A DNA stretch of 64,000 nucleotides from Pelomonas sp. Root1237. Its GTDB lineage: Bacteria; Pseudomonadota; Gammaproteobacteria; Burkholderiales; Burkholderiaceae_C. Positions 52,387 through 60,758 of this stretch are shown here, one piece after another. How positions within the stretch are numbered: the first letter of the stretch is position 1; each line of letters begins with the position of its first letter. A program made the translations under genes and the position numbers. Below the pieces are notes generated by a model. That model did no database searches and was not told where the DNA came from. It saw only the letters and a program-made list of their open reading frames with translations. The stretch is taken from the NCBI RefSeq assembly GCF_001425055.1, contig NZ_LMDK01000002.1:104788-168787 (forward strand), read 5' to 3'.

Positions 52387-52660
52387 ATGCCCGCTTCCAG
52401 CCTTTATTGGCGCTCTGTGCTTTGCTGTTCGTACTGAACTGGGTCGGGTTGGTGCGTGCAATGTTGGGAATAACTCGTTCGCACTCGTTTGCGCCGCCGT
52501 TCTTGGCCGGCATCCTGGCCAGCGTTCTTCTTGCCCTTACCCCAACGATGAGGCCAATGCCTACTGGGCGTTGCCGCAGGTGCTTGATCCAAGCATAGCC
52601 TTCATGATTTCTTGCCTGGGGGTGCAGAGGGTCACACGGCGCTTCTATTGGAAGCGTTGA
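52387..52660 (+). pseudogene. Frameshifted small membrane protein
   Basis: One frame from about 52407 reads ALCALLFVLNWVGLVRAML and SFAPPFLAGILASVLLALTP. After the ACCCCAACG tract near 52545 the next frame continues naturally as NDEANAYWALPQVLDPS to a TGA at 52660. Together these match a common small membrane family with PPFLAGxLxxLLLLP...WWLPLLLDPG. A one-base loss in the C-run explains the break. The only upstream ATG (52387) is in yet another frame. Lower GC than its neighbours. A sequencing error is possible. Confidence 0.6.
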
Positions 52661-52742
52661 CTGAAGCGGCGGGTCCGCTATCAGCCGAGGCTGCGTGAGA
52701 ACGCGTCAACGGACCTCGGAGCGCCCCGCCGGATTGCACCCG

Positions 52743-53099
52743 TCACGACGGCTGCCTCAGGATCTTCTCCATCGCCCTGCCCTTGGCGAGTTCGTCGATG
52801 AGCTTGTCCAGGTAGCGCAGCTTCTGCATCAGCGGGTCTTCGATCTCTTCCACCCGGATGCCGCACACCACGCCCTTGATGAGGGCCACGCTGGGATTCA
52901 GTGCCGGCGCCTGGGCAAAGAAGGTCTCGAAGTCCGTGGACTGGTCAAGTTGCTGCTGCAAGCCTGCGGCGTCATAGCCGGTGAGCCAATGGATGATGCG
53001 GTCGACCTCATCCTTGGTCCGGCCCTTGGCCTCGGCCTTGCGGATGTACAGCGGGTACACCCTGGCAAAGGGCATGCTGAAGATACGGTGGCCGGCCAT
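52743..53099 (-). CDS. DUF2200 domain protein
   Basis: A 118-residue protein beginning [43 protein letters not shown] in part, with [30 protein letters not shown] in part at the end. This is the compact DUF2200 fold common in bacteria; function unknown. ATG 53099 has GGAG eight bases upstream and is preferred to ATG 53105. It stands alone between a pseudogene and another hypothetical gene. Confidence 0.88.
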   Translation of the reverse strand: MAGHRIFSMPFARVYPLYIRKAEAKGRTKDEVDRIIHWLTGYDAAGLQQQLDQSTDFETFFAQAPALNPSVALIKGVVCGIRVEEIEDPLMQKLRYLDKLIDELAKGRAMEKILRQPS

Positions 53100-53175
53100 C
53101 GTCATTGCTCCTGCGGATTCAAGGGGTCGACGGGCGATGCTGACACAAGCACCGTTCTACAGGCCGCGGTCGGCT

Positions 53176-53814
53176 TCACTTGGCGACTCCCCGCACCTTC
53201 ATCGTGTGCGTGAGGCTCATCCGGTCGATGTCGTCGATGGACATGATCGGCGCATACATCAGGTCGGTTGGGTCGGTGGTCCGCGTCCAGCCCAGCTTCA
53301 TCTCGCCGACGATGCGCATCAGCATCTTCTGCAGGCGCAGACCGATGAGCTCCGCCGACGCGGGCTTGCCGTCCTTGCTGGCTCCCAGTCGGGCCAGGGA
53401 CAGCACCGAAGTGCGGGCCATGGGGCTGTGGGCCGAGTACTGGAACCGGAAGTTGCGCTCGCGCGAGTTGATGTCCCGGTCCGTGACCACGATGAAATAG
53501 GTCCGCGGGCCGGCGTCCTGCAGCCGTTTCGCGAGCGTTGTACCAAAGGCCAGATAGTCCTCGACCGCGTACTGTTGGGTGCCGGGGATGGGGTCGGCCA
53601 CGCCCGAGGGCATCAGCAGCGAGGCCTTGACCCACACACCGGCTTCCTGGGTCAGCGATCGGGCGACGCCGGCCGCGAACTGCTCGGGAATGCCGTCGGT
53701 GGGGATCACGTACAGCGCCACCGCGTCCACCGGGCTGGATGGCACGAGGCGGTCCGGCTGCGCGTTCGCCAGCAAGGGGATGAGCAGCGAGAGCAGGAGG
53801 ACGCGACGGTGCAT
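53176..53814 (-). CDS. Exported hypothetical protein, possible degenerate archaemetzincin
   Basis: A 212-residue exported protein (signal MHRRVLLLSLLIPLLANA). The core reads VTDRDINSRERNFRFQYSAHSPMARTSVLSLARL in part, then LRLQKMLMRIVGEMKLGWTRT and DPTDLMYAPIMSIDDIDRM. The order (VTDxD, RNF, SLARL, a helix with GE where HE is expected, LM.A...S.DDID) parallels archaemetzincins, but the zinc-binding HExxH and the CxxC-type ligands are absent. So I read it as a relic or non-catalytic relative, with moderate doubt. Lies divergent to the glutamate dehydrogenase gene. Confidence 0.5.
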   Translation of the reverse strand: MHRRVLLLSLLIPLLANAQPDRLVPSSPVDAVALYVIPTDGIPEQFAAGVARSLTQEAGVWVKASLLMPSGVADPIPGTQQYAVEDYLAFGTTLAKRLQDAGPRTYFIVVTDRDINSRERNFRFQYSAHSPMARTSVLSLARLGASKDGKPASAELIGLRLQKMLMRIVGEMKLGWTRTTDPTDLMYAPIMSIDDIDRMSLTHTMKVRGVAK

Positions 53815-53984
53815 GCGATGCCTGGGTCTGGGGGTGACGGGTGGCTGGCATGGTGCCACGACCCAAGATGCGCTGGAAGCGTGTCCAGGCAGGCGTAACC
53901 TCCGCTTGTCAACACTTGGCACGGCGCTGCTGGCGCGCGAACATGCCCGGCGACTTGATGCAAACAAAGCGGCAGGAGACAAGC

Positions 53985-56900
53985 ATGCTGGTGCAGACAA
54001 CCCCCTCGGGCCCGCGGGCCGAGCGCATGGACGAAGTCGTCAAGCTGGTGCGCGCCAAGACCAGCGCCGACCAGCGCGAGACGCTGTCGGATTTCGTGCA
54101 GCGCTACTTCGGCCAGGTCGACCCGCAGGAGCTGGCCGAGCGCCAGGTGGCCGACCTGTACGGCGCGGCGGTGTCGCACTGGAGCTTTGCCCGCAAGCGC
54201 GAGGTCGGCCGCGCGCGGGTGCGGGTGTTCAACCCGACGATTGCCGAGCACGGCTGGCAGTCGACCCACACCGTCATCGAGATCGTCAACGACGACATGC
54301 CCTTCCTCGTCGACTCCGTGACGATGGAGGTCAACCGCCATGGCCTCACGCTGCACCTGATCATCCACCCGGACGGCGACGGCACGCTGCAAGGGCTGGC
54401 GGCCGACGGCCTGCGTGAATCCTTCATCCATGTCGAGGTGGACCGCATTCCCGAGCCGGCCCGGCTCGAAGCTCTCGCAGCCGACGTGAGCCGCGTGCTC
54501 GACGACGTGCGCTCGGCCGTGGCGGGCTGGCGCGCCATGCGCCAGCGCATGCAGGACATCGTCGATGAGCTGGAGCAGCAGGCGCCGCCCCTGCCGGCCG
54601 ACGAGTTGGCCGAGGGCCTGGACTTCCTGCGCTGGCTGGGCGACAACCATTTCACCTTCCTGGGCTACCGCCGCCACGGCCTGGCCAGCATCGACGGGCA
54701 GGACGTGCTGACCGTCGTACCTGATTCGAGCCTGGGCATCCTGCACGACGTGGCCTCGCTGGATGCGGTGGCCGCCTTTGCCGCCCTGCCACCCGAGGTG
54801 CGCGCACAGGTGCGCCGGCCCGAGCTGCTGGTGGTGACGAAATCGACCGCGCGCTCCACCGTGCACCGGCCGGGCTACCTGGACTATGTGGCCGTCAAGC
54901 GCTTCGGCCCCGACGGCACGGTCGTCGGTGAGGACCGCTTCCTGGGCCTGTTCACCTCCACCGCCTACAGCGCCAACCCGGCCGACATCCCGCTGCTGCG
55001 GCGCAAGGTGGCCGACGTGGTCGCGCGCGCCGGCTTCACGCCAGGCGGCCATGCCGGCAAGGCCCTGATCAACATCCTCGAGACCTATCCGCGTGACGAG
55101 CTGTTCCAGACCAGCAACGACGACCTGCTGCAGACGGCGGTGGGGATCCTGCACCTGGGCGAGCGCCAGCGCTTCCGCCTGTTCGTGCGGCGCGACCCGT
55201 TCCAGCGCTTTCTGTCCTGCCTGATCTACGCGCCGCGCGAGCACTACACGACCGAGTTGCGCCAGAAGTGGCAGGCCATCCTGCTGCAGGCCTTCAACGG
55301 CAGCGGCTCGGAGTTCAACGTGCACCTGTCGGAATCGGTGCTGGCGCGCATCCAGATGACGATACGCACCCAGCCGGGCCAGATCCCCGCCTTCGATGTG
55401 CGTGAGCTGGAAGCGCGCCTGGCCTCGGCCGCGCGGCGCTGGGACGACGACCTGAAGACGGCGCTGGTTGAGGCGACCGGCGAGGCCCGCGGCATCCAGC
55501 TGCTGCGCCAGTTCGGCAGCGCCTTCCCCGCCTCGTACCGGGAAGAGTTCGAGGCCCGCGCGGCGGTGCCCGACGTCGAGCTGATGACCCGGCTCACTGA
55601 TGCCGAACCGCTGGGCATGAACCTGTACCGCCCGCTCGAGGCGCCGCCCGGTCATCTGCGCTTCAAGCTGCTGCGCCGGGGTGAGCCGCTGACGTTGTCG
55701 AACAGCCTGCCGATGCTGGAACACATGGGCATGAAGGTGCTCGACGAGCACCCCTACCGCATCGCGCCGCTGGACTCGGCGCCGATCTGGATCCACGACT
55801 TCGGGCTGATGGGCAGCGCCGACGCCGAGGTGGAAGTGGCCGCGCTGCACCATGTGTTCGAGAACGCCTTCGCCGCCGTGCTGCGTGGCGAGGTGGAGGA
55901 CGACGACTTCAACCGCCTCGTCGTGGCGGCACGCCTGACGGCCGAACAGATCGTCGTGCTGCGCGCCTATGCCAAGTACATGCGGCAGATCGGCTTTGCA
56001 CTGTCGCAGTCCTTCATCGAGGCCACGCTGGCCGCGCACGCGCCAATCGCCGCCCAGCTCGCCCGGCTCTTCGAGCTGCGCTTCGACCCGGCCGGTGGCG
56101 CCAATGCCGAAGCCCAGGCCGCGGAGCAGGTCAAGGCCATCACGGCCGCGCTGGAACAGGTCGAGAACCTGTCGGAGGATCGCGTGCTGCGCCAATACCT
56201 GGCGCTGATGCTCGCCACGACGCGCACGAACTTCTGGCGCCGCGATGCGGCAGGCCAGCGGCGCAGCTTCCTGTCGTTCAAGTTCGATTCGTCCAAGGTG
56301 CCGGGCCTGCCCGCTCCGAAGCCGATGTTCGAGATCTTTGTCTACTCGCCCCGCTTCGAAGGCGTGCACTTGCGCGGTGGCCGGGTGGCGCGCGGCGGCC
56401 TGCGCTGGTCGGACCGGCCGGAGGATTTCCGCACCGAGGTGCTGGGCCTGGTGAAGGCGCAGATGGTGAAGAACACCGTCATCGTGCCGGTGGGGTCCAA
56501 GGGCGGCTTCGTGCTGAAGAAGGCGCCGCCGTCCAGCGACCGCGAGGCCTTCATGAAGGAGGGCGTGGCCTGCTACCAGAACTACCTGCGCGGCCTGCTG
56601 GACATCACCGACAACCGCGTGGGCGACAAGATCGTGCCGCCGCCGCAGGTGCGCCGCTATGACCAGGACGACCCCTATCTGGTCGTCGCCGCCGACAAGG
56701 GCACCGCGACCTTCTCGGACTACGCCAACGGCATCAGCAAGGAGTACGGCTTCTGGCTCGGGGACGCCTTCGCTTCCGGTGGCTCGGTCGGCTACGACCA
56801 CAAGGCCATGGGCATCACGGCACGCGGCGCCTGGGAGTCCGTCAAGCGGCACTTCCGCGAGATGGGCGTCGATACGCAGACCACCGGCTTCACGGTGGCC

Positions 56901-58781
56901 GGCGTGGGCGACATGTCGGGTGACGTGTTTGGCAACGGCATGCTGCTGTCGCGCCACATCCGCCTGCTGGCGGCCTTCGACCACCGCCATATCTTCCTGG
57001 ACCCGACCCCCGATGCGGAAAGCTCGTTTGTCGAGCGCGAGCGCATGTTCAAGCTGCCGCGCTCATCCTGGGCCGACTACAACGCCAGCCTGATCTCGGC
57101 GGGCGGCGGCGTGCATGCGCGCAGCGCCAAGTCCATCCCGATCACGTCCGAGGTGAAGCAGGCGCTGGGCATCACCGCCGACACGATGACGCCAACCGAG
57201 CTGGTCAATGCCATCCTGAAGGCGCCGGTCGACCTCATCTACAACGGCGGCATCGGCACCTATGTGAAGGCCTCGACCGAGACCCACGCCCAGGTCGGCG
57301 ACCGCGCGAACGACGCACTGCGCGTCAACGGCGGCGAGTTGCGCTGCAAGGTGTTTGCCGAGGGCGGGAACCTCGGGTGCACGCAGCGCGGGCGCATCGA
57401 GTACGCGCTCGCCGGCGGGCGCATCAACACCGATGCCATCGACAACTCGGCGGGTGTCGACACGTCCGACCACGAAGTCAACATCAAGATCCTGCTCGGC
57501 CTGGCCGTCAGCGAGGGCGAGCTGACCGAGAAGCAACGCAACACGCTGCTGCCGCAGATGACCGACGACGTCGCCGCGCTGGTGCTGCGCGACAACGTCT
57601 TCCAGACCCAGGTGCTCTCGGTCACTGGGCATATGGCGCCGCAGCTGATGGACGCACAGGCGCGCTTCATGCAGTACCTGGAGAAGGCCGAGCGGCTGGA
57701 CCGCGCGATCGAATACCTGCCGTCCAACGAGGAGATCGCCGACCGGCGCGGCAAGGGCCTGGGGCTGACCAACCCCGAGCGCGCCGTGCTGCTGGCCTAC
57801 AGCAAGATCTGGCTCTATGACGAGCTGCTCGGCTCCACGCTGCCCGACGACCCCTGGGTGTCGACGGCGCTGGGGCGTTACTTCCCGGCGCTGCTGCAGG
57901 ACAAGTTCAGCGGCTATATGCAACGCCACCCGCTCAAGCGCGAGATCATCGCCACGCACGTCACCAACAGCATGGTCAACCGGGTCGGCAGCACCTTCGT
58001 GCACCGCCTGCTGGAGACCACCGGCGCGCGCGCCTTCGAGATCGTGCGCGCCTACCTGCTGAGCCGCGAGATCTTTGGCATGGTGAGCCTGTGGCAGGGC
58101 ATCGAGGCGCTGGACAACAAGGTGGCCGACGAGCTGCAGTCGCGCATGCTGATCGACACCAGCCGCCAGCTTGAGCGCGGCACCAAGTGGTTCCTGCGCT
58201 CCAACCGCCTGGTGGACGACATGGGCGCCACCATCGAGCACTTCACGTCCAACGTCACCAAGCTCGCCGCGCGCCTGCCGCAGCTGCTGGATGCCGACGA
58301 GCGTGCGCGCGTCGACGCTGCGGCAGCCAGCTACATCGCCGGCGGCGTGCCGCGCGAACTGGCCGAGCGCGTGGTCACCTTCGGCACGCTGTACGCGACG
58401 CTGGACATCGCCGAGATCGCCGGCAGCGCCCGTTGGCCGGTGGAGCTGGTGGCGGCCATCTACTTCGACCTTGCGAACCGCCTGGGCATGCCGTGGCTGC
58501 GCGACAAGATCACCGCCCTGCCCGGCGACCAGCACTGGCAGATGCTCGCCAAGGGCGCCATGCTCGACGATCTGTGGGGCCTGCAGCGCTCCATCACCGG
58601 CGCGGTGCTGGCCGGCGGCGGCAACCACGATTCGCCCGACGCCCTGGTCGAGGCCTGGCAGGCCAGCAACGGCCGCACCATCGAACGCGCGGAGCAGTTG
58701 CTGGGTGAGCTGCGCGCGGTGCCGGCGCCGGACGCGGCGATGCTGTCGGTCGCGTTGCGGGAGTTGCGTGGCTTGACCTAG
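53985..58781 (+). CDS. gdhB: NAD-specific glutamate dehydrogenase, large (about 1,600-residue) type
   Basis: A 1598-residue enzyme interconverting glutamate and 2-oxoglutarate with NAD. It has the long N-terminal regulatory domains of the Streptomyces/Pseudomonas-type GDH, and the catalytic core with VPVGSKGGFVLKKAPPSSD, GISKEYGFWLGDAFASGGSVGYDHKAMGITARGAW in part, and FTVAGVGDMSGDVFGNGML. ATG 53985 is chosen because GGAG lies seven bases upstream; ATG 53958 is an alternative. Amino acid catabolism role. Intact; the largest gene in the window. Confidence 0.95.
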   Translation: MLVQTTPSGPRAERMDEVVKLVRAKTSADQRETLSDFVQRYFGQVDPQELAERQVADLYGAAVSHWSFARKREVGRARVRVFNPTIAEHGWQSTHTVIEIVNDDMPFLVDSVTMEVNRHGLTLHLIIHPDGDGTLQGLAADGLRESFIHVEVDRIPEPARLEALAADVSRVLDDVRSAVAGWRAMRQRMQDIVDELEQQAPPLPADELAEGLDFLRWLGDNHFTFLGYRRHGLASIDGQDVLTVVPDSSLGILHDVASLDAVAAFAALPPEVRAQVRRPELLVVTKSTARSTVHRPGYLDYVAVKRFGPDGTVVGEDRFLGLFTSTAYSANPADIPLLRRKVADVVARAGFTPGGHAGKALINILETYPRDELFQTSNDDLLQTAVGILHLGERQRFRLFVRRDPFQRFLSCLIYAPREHYTTELRQKWQAILLQAFNGSGSEFNVHLSESVLARIQMTIRTQPGQIPAFDVRELEARLASAARRWDDDLKTALVEATGEARGIQLLRQFGSAFPASYREEFEARAAVPDVELMTRLTDAEPLGMNLYRPLEAPPGHLRFKLLRRGEPLTLSNSLPMLEHMGMKVLDEHPYRIAPLDSAPIWIHDFGLMGSADAEVEVAALHHVFENAFAAVLRGEVEDDDFNRLVVAARLTAEQIVVLRAYAKYMRQIGFALSQSFIEATLAAHAPIAAQLARLFELRFDPAGGANAEAQAAEQVKAITAALEQVENLSEDRVLRQYLALMLATTRTNFWRRDAAGQRRSFLSFKFDSSKVPGLPAPKPMFEIFVYSPRFEGVHLRGGRVARGGLRWSDRPEDFRTEVLGLVKAQMVKNTVIVPVGSKGGFVLKKAPPSSDREAFMKEGVACYQNYLRGLLDITDNRVGDKIVPPPQVRRYDQDDPYLVVAADKGTATFSDYANGISKEYGFWLGDAFASGGSVGYDHKAMGITARGAWESVKRHFREMGVDTQTTGFTVAGVGDMSGDVFGNGMLLSRHIRLLAAFDHRHIFLDPTPDAESSFVERERMFKLPRSSWADYNASLISAGGGVHARSAKSIPITSEVKQALGITADTMTPTELVNAILKAPVDLIYNGGIGTYVKASTETHAQVGDRANDALRVNGGELRCKVFAEGGNLGCTQRGRIEYALAGGRINTDAIDNSAGVDTSDHEVNIKILLGLAVSEGELTEKQRNTLLPQMTDDVAALVLRDNVFQTQVLSVTGHMAPQLMDAQARFMQYLEKAERLDRAIEYLPSNEEIADRRGKGLGLTNPERAVLLAYSKIWLYDELLGSTLPDDPWVSTALGRYFPALLQDKFSGYMQRHPLKREIIATHVTNSMVNRVGSTFVHRLLETTGARAFEIVRAYLLSREIFGMVSLWQGIEALDNKVADELQSRMLIDTSRQLERGTKWFLRSNRLVDDMGATIEHFTSNVTKLAARLPQLLDADERARVDAAAASYIAGGVPRELAERVVTFGTLYATLDIAEIAGSARWPVELVAAIYFDLANRLGMPWLRDKITALPGDQHWQMLAKGAMLDDLWGLQRSITGAVLAGGGNHDSPDALVEAWQASNGRTIERAEQLLGELRAVPAPDAAMLSVALRELRGLT

Positions 58782-58827
58782 GCATCGCGTTTGCCGTGGC
58801 TGGTCGACATGGCTGCAGGAGATCCCG

Positions 58828-59166
58828 ATGAGCCCTCCCTATTCCAGTGACGAACCACCCCGCGCCGAGGTCGACGCCATGGCTGGCAGCACCGTGCTCG
58901 AATTCGGCGCCAACTGGTGCGGCATCTGCCAGGCCGCGCAGCGAACCATCGGCGACGCGCTGACGGCACATGCCGGCGCACCGCTGCGCCACCTGAAGAT
59001 CGAGGACGGCCCCGGGCGGCCACTGGGCCGCTCGTTCCGCATCAAGCTGTGGCCGACGCTGGTGATGCTGCAGGACGGGCGGGAGGTCGCGCGTGTCGTG
59101 CGGCCCGGCGGCACACGCGAGATCGCCGAGGCGCTGGCAGGGCTTGGCGGCAGCCGGAACGGCTAG
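58828..59166 (+). CDS. Thioredoxin-fold protein with CxxC motif
   Basis: A 112-residue cytosolic-looking thioredoxin-like protein with active site FGANWCGICQAAQ (CGIC) and a later cis-proline KLWPTLVML. It is likely a dithiol-disulfide reductase or regulator; no signal peptide. Start ATG 58828 with AGGAG upstream. It ends four bases into the convergent glyoxalase-type gene. Confidence 0.88.
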   Translation: MSPPYSSDEPPRAEVDAMAGSTVLEFGANWCGICQAAQRTIGDALTAHAGAPLRHLKIEDGPGRPLGRSFRIKLWPTLVMLQDGREVARVVRPGGTREIAEALAGLGGSRNG

Positions 59167-59591
59167 AAAATCACCTTGACCGAGTCCGCGCTGCGCTCTG
59201 CCACGCCATGGAAGACCGCCTCGATGTTGTTGCCGTCGGGGTCGACGACGAAGGCGGCGTAGTAGCCCGGGTGATAGGGCCGCTCGCCCGGCGCACCGTT
59301 GTCCTTGCCGCCAGCCGCCAACGCGGCCTTGTGGAAGGCATCGACGGCGGCTTTGCCCTTGGCCTGGAAAGCCAGGTGCACGCGCCCGGTCAGGTCGCCT
59401 TGCGCGGCTTTGCTGTCGGCGGTCGAAACGAAGAGTTCATCCGCCCAGAAGAAGCTGTCGCCGGTGCCACCGATGGGAATCTCCAGCACCTTGAAGACCG
59501 CCTCGTAGAAACGCTGGCTGGCCGCCAGGTCGCGCACGACGAGTTGGATGTGATCGACCAGCCGGCCGCGGTGCAGTTCCTGGGTTTCCAT
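59163..59591 (-). CDS. VOC (glyoxalase/bleomycin resistance) family protein
   Basis: A 142-residue protein of the vicinal oxygen chelate fold: DHIQLVVRDLAASQRFYEAVFKVL, HLAFQAKGKAAVDAFHKAAL and YYAAFVVDPDGNNIEAVFHG, with the paired betaalphabetabetabeta units and the DPDGNNIE motif. Family members include glyoxalases, dioxygenases and antibiotic-binding proteins; which applies here is unknown. Starts at ATG 59591. Confidence 0.9.
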   Translation of the reverse strand: METQELHRGRLVDHIQLVVRDLAASQRFYEAVFKVLEIPIGGTGDSFFWADELFVSTADSKAAQGDLTGRVHLAFQAKGKAAVDAFHKAALAAGGKDNGAPGERPYHPGYYAAFVVDPDGNNIEAVFHGVAERSADSVKVIF

Positions 59592-59809
59592 GGGCGTTCC
59601 AGTGCCGGGTGAGTGGAAGAGCCATGTTAGGAGCCGGCTCCCGCCAAGAGTGTTTCAACAGGATTCAGGCCCGGTCGAGCCGACCCGTCCGTCCCACAAA
59701 TCCGCAGTTCATCCGCGCGCGCCGGCGATTCATCGCCTGCCGCTCGCGGCGGGGGGCGCGTCTGCAGACACTGCAATCACTGACACAGCCAACCCCACCG
59801 GAGCCCACC

Positions 59810-60064
59810 ATGAACACCGCCGCCAAGACCTTCGTCATCGCCATCGCCTCTGTGGCCGCCGCTGCCGCCATGGGCGTGGGCCTGGCCAACCACACCGCGA
59901 CGCCGGCGACCGAGATCGTGAAGCTGGAGCGCGTGGTTGTGGTCGGCAAGCGTGCCGATGCGATGGTGGTCGCCAAGCTGCCGCGCGTCGTCGTCGAAGG
60001 GCATCGCAGCGCGCCGGCCGAAACGGCGGTAGCCGCAGCCCAGACGGCCGTCTGGCTTGTCTGA
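59810..60064 (+). CDS. Small exported or membrane-anchored protein, 84 residues
   Basis: Begins MNTAAKTFVIAIASVAAAAA with a hydrophobic N-terminus (signal or anchor), then a short valine-rich domain with the repeated unit VKLERVVVVGKRAD and AKLPRVVVEGHR, ending AQTAVWLV. ATG 59810 has GGAG upstream. The paired (V/L)xxRVVVxGxR units look like a small beta hairpin repeat. Followed at 60089 by an intrinsic terminator. Not recognised; function unknown. Confidence 0.7.
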   Translation: MNTAAKTFVIAIASVAAAAAMGVGLANHTATPATEIVKLERVVVVGKRADAMVVAKLPRVVVEGHRSAPAETAVAAAQTAVWLV

Positions 60065-60078
60065 AACCCGCGCTGCTG

Positions 60079-60564
60079 TCAGTCACCCACCCGCCGCTGG
60101 CGGGTTTCTTTTTTTCGGTCTGCAGGCTCGATGTCGAAGTGCAGGACGTCTTCCCGGACGCCCAACTTGCTGTAAAGCGCAATCGCCGGGTCATCGCCGT
60201 GATCTGCCTGCACAAAGATGGCGTAGAAACCTCGAGCCGCGGCGAGCCGCTGCAGCTCTCGGATCATGGCTGTCGCGATGCCCTGCCGCCGATGGTGCTC
60301 GGACACCGCCAGGTCGTAGATGTAGAACTCCGAGCGCTGCTGCTCGAACTTGGGCAGCACGTAGCCTGCCAGTCCGCCCACCACATCGTCTCCATCCAGC
60401 GCGCAGATCGCGATGAAGGTCTGGCTGCTCAGCAGTTGGCTGAGATAACCGTCTTCCGGTTGCCACCTTGAGTAGGTCGACACGTCGTCAAAAGCTTGCC
60501 CGAGGAGATCAAGCATGCGGCGCATCAAGGGCAAGTCGTCTGCGCAGAGAACTCGGATGACCAT
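60079..60564 (-). CDS. GNAT acetyltransferase of the aminoglycoside AAC(3)-I family
   Basis: A 161-residue acetyltransferase. The segments [30 protein letters not shown] in part, [29 protein letters not shown] in part and [20 protein letters not shown] match the AAC(3)-I family, known for acetylating gentamicin-type drugs, though chromosomal relatives may have other substrates. ATG 60564 is chosen. The C-terminal codons run through the terminator of the convergent small gene. Operator-like palindromes lie upstream. Resistance activity is inferred by homology only. Confidence 0.8.
   Translation of the reverse strand: MVIRVLCADDLPLMRRMLDLLGQAFDDVSTYSRWQPEDGYLSQLLSSQTFIAICALDGDDVVGGLAGYVLPKFEQQRSEFYIYDLAVSEHHRRQGIATAMIRELQRLAAARGFYAIFVQADHGDDPAIALYSKLGVREDVLHFDIEPADRKKETRQRRVGD
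60089..60115 (+). terminator. Intrinsic terminator after the small exported gene
   Basis: Stem ACCCGCC / GGCGGGT with a three-base loop is followed by TTCTTTTTTT. It lies 25 bases past the stop at 60064 and overlaps the 3' coding end of the convergent GNAT gene. Confidence 0.85.
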
Positions 60565-60613
60565 GGTGCTGGACGTTGGTAGATGTGGCCGCGTCATTCT
60601 GCGCCTTGCAAAT

Positions 60614-60631
60614 AATGGAACCGATTCCATT
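60614..60631. promoter_or_regulatory. LacI-type operator O1
   Basis: AATGGAACCGATTCCATT is an 18-bp palindrome with one mismatched pair and a central CG, the form of LacI/GalR-family operators. It is about 50 bp upstream of the AAC(3)-I-like start and 108 bp (centre to centre) from operator O2. Confidence 0.75.
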
Positions 60632-60718
60632 CATCAACCCGGGAAAATACTGAAAGTGTCCAGCCCCCAAGGACGCTCCCCACGCATTGTTGACAGGATC
60701 TCCGCCCGTCTTGGATAC

Positions 60719-60746
60719 TTGATTGGAACCGGTTCCAATCTATAAA
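60719..60746 (+). promoter_or_regulatory. Promoter with embedded perfect 20-bp LacI-type operator O2
   Basis: GATTGGAACCGGTTCCAATC (60721-60740) is an exact 20-bp palindrome. It lies between TTGATT (-35, 60719-60724) and TATAAA (-10, 60741-60746) with a 16-base spacer, so a bound repressor would block polymerase. The start codon of the GH5 gene is 13 bases past the -10. Confidence 0.85.
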
Positions 60747-60758
60747 CGGAGACAAGAC

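Noticed and set aside
53706..56990. 1,094-codon open frame on the minus strand
   Set aside because: It is the antisense shadow of the glutamate dehydrogenase gene; composition is low-complexity Ala/Arg/Gly and no family motifs are present.
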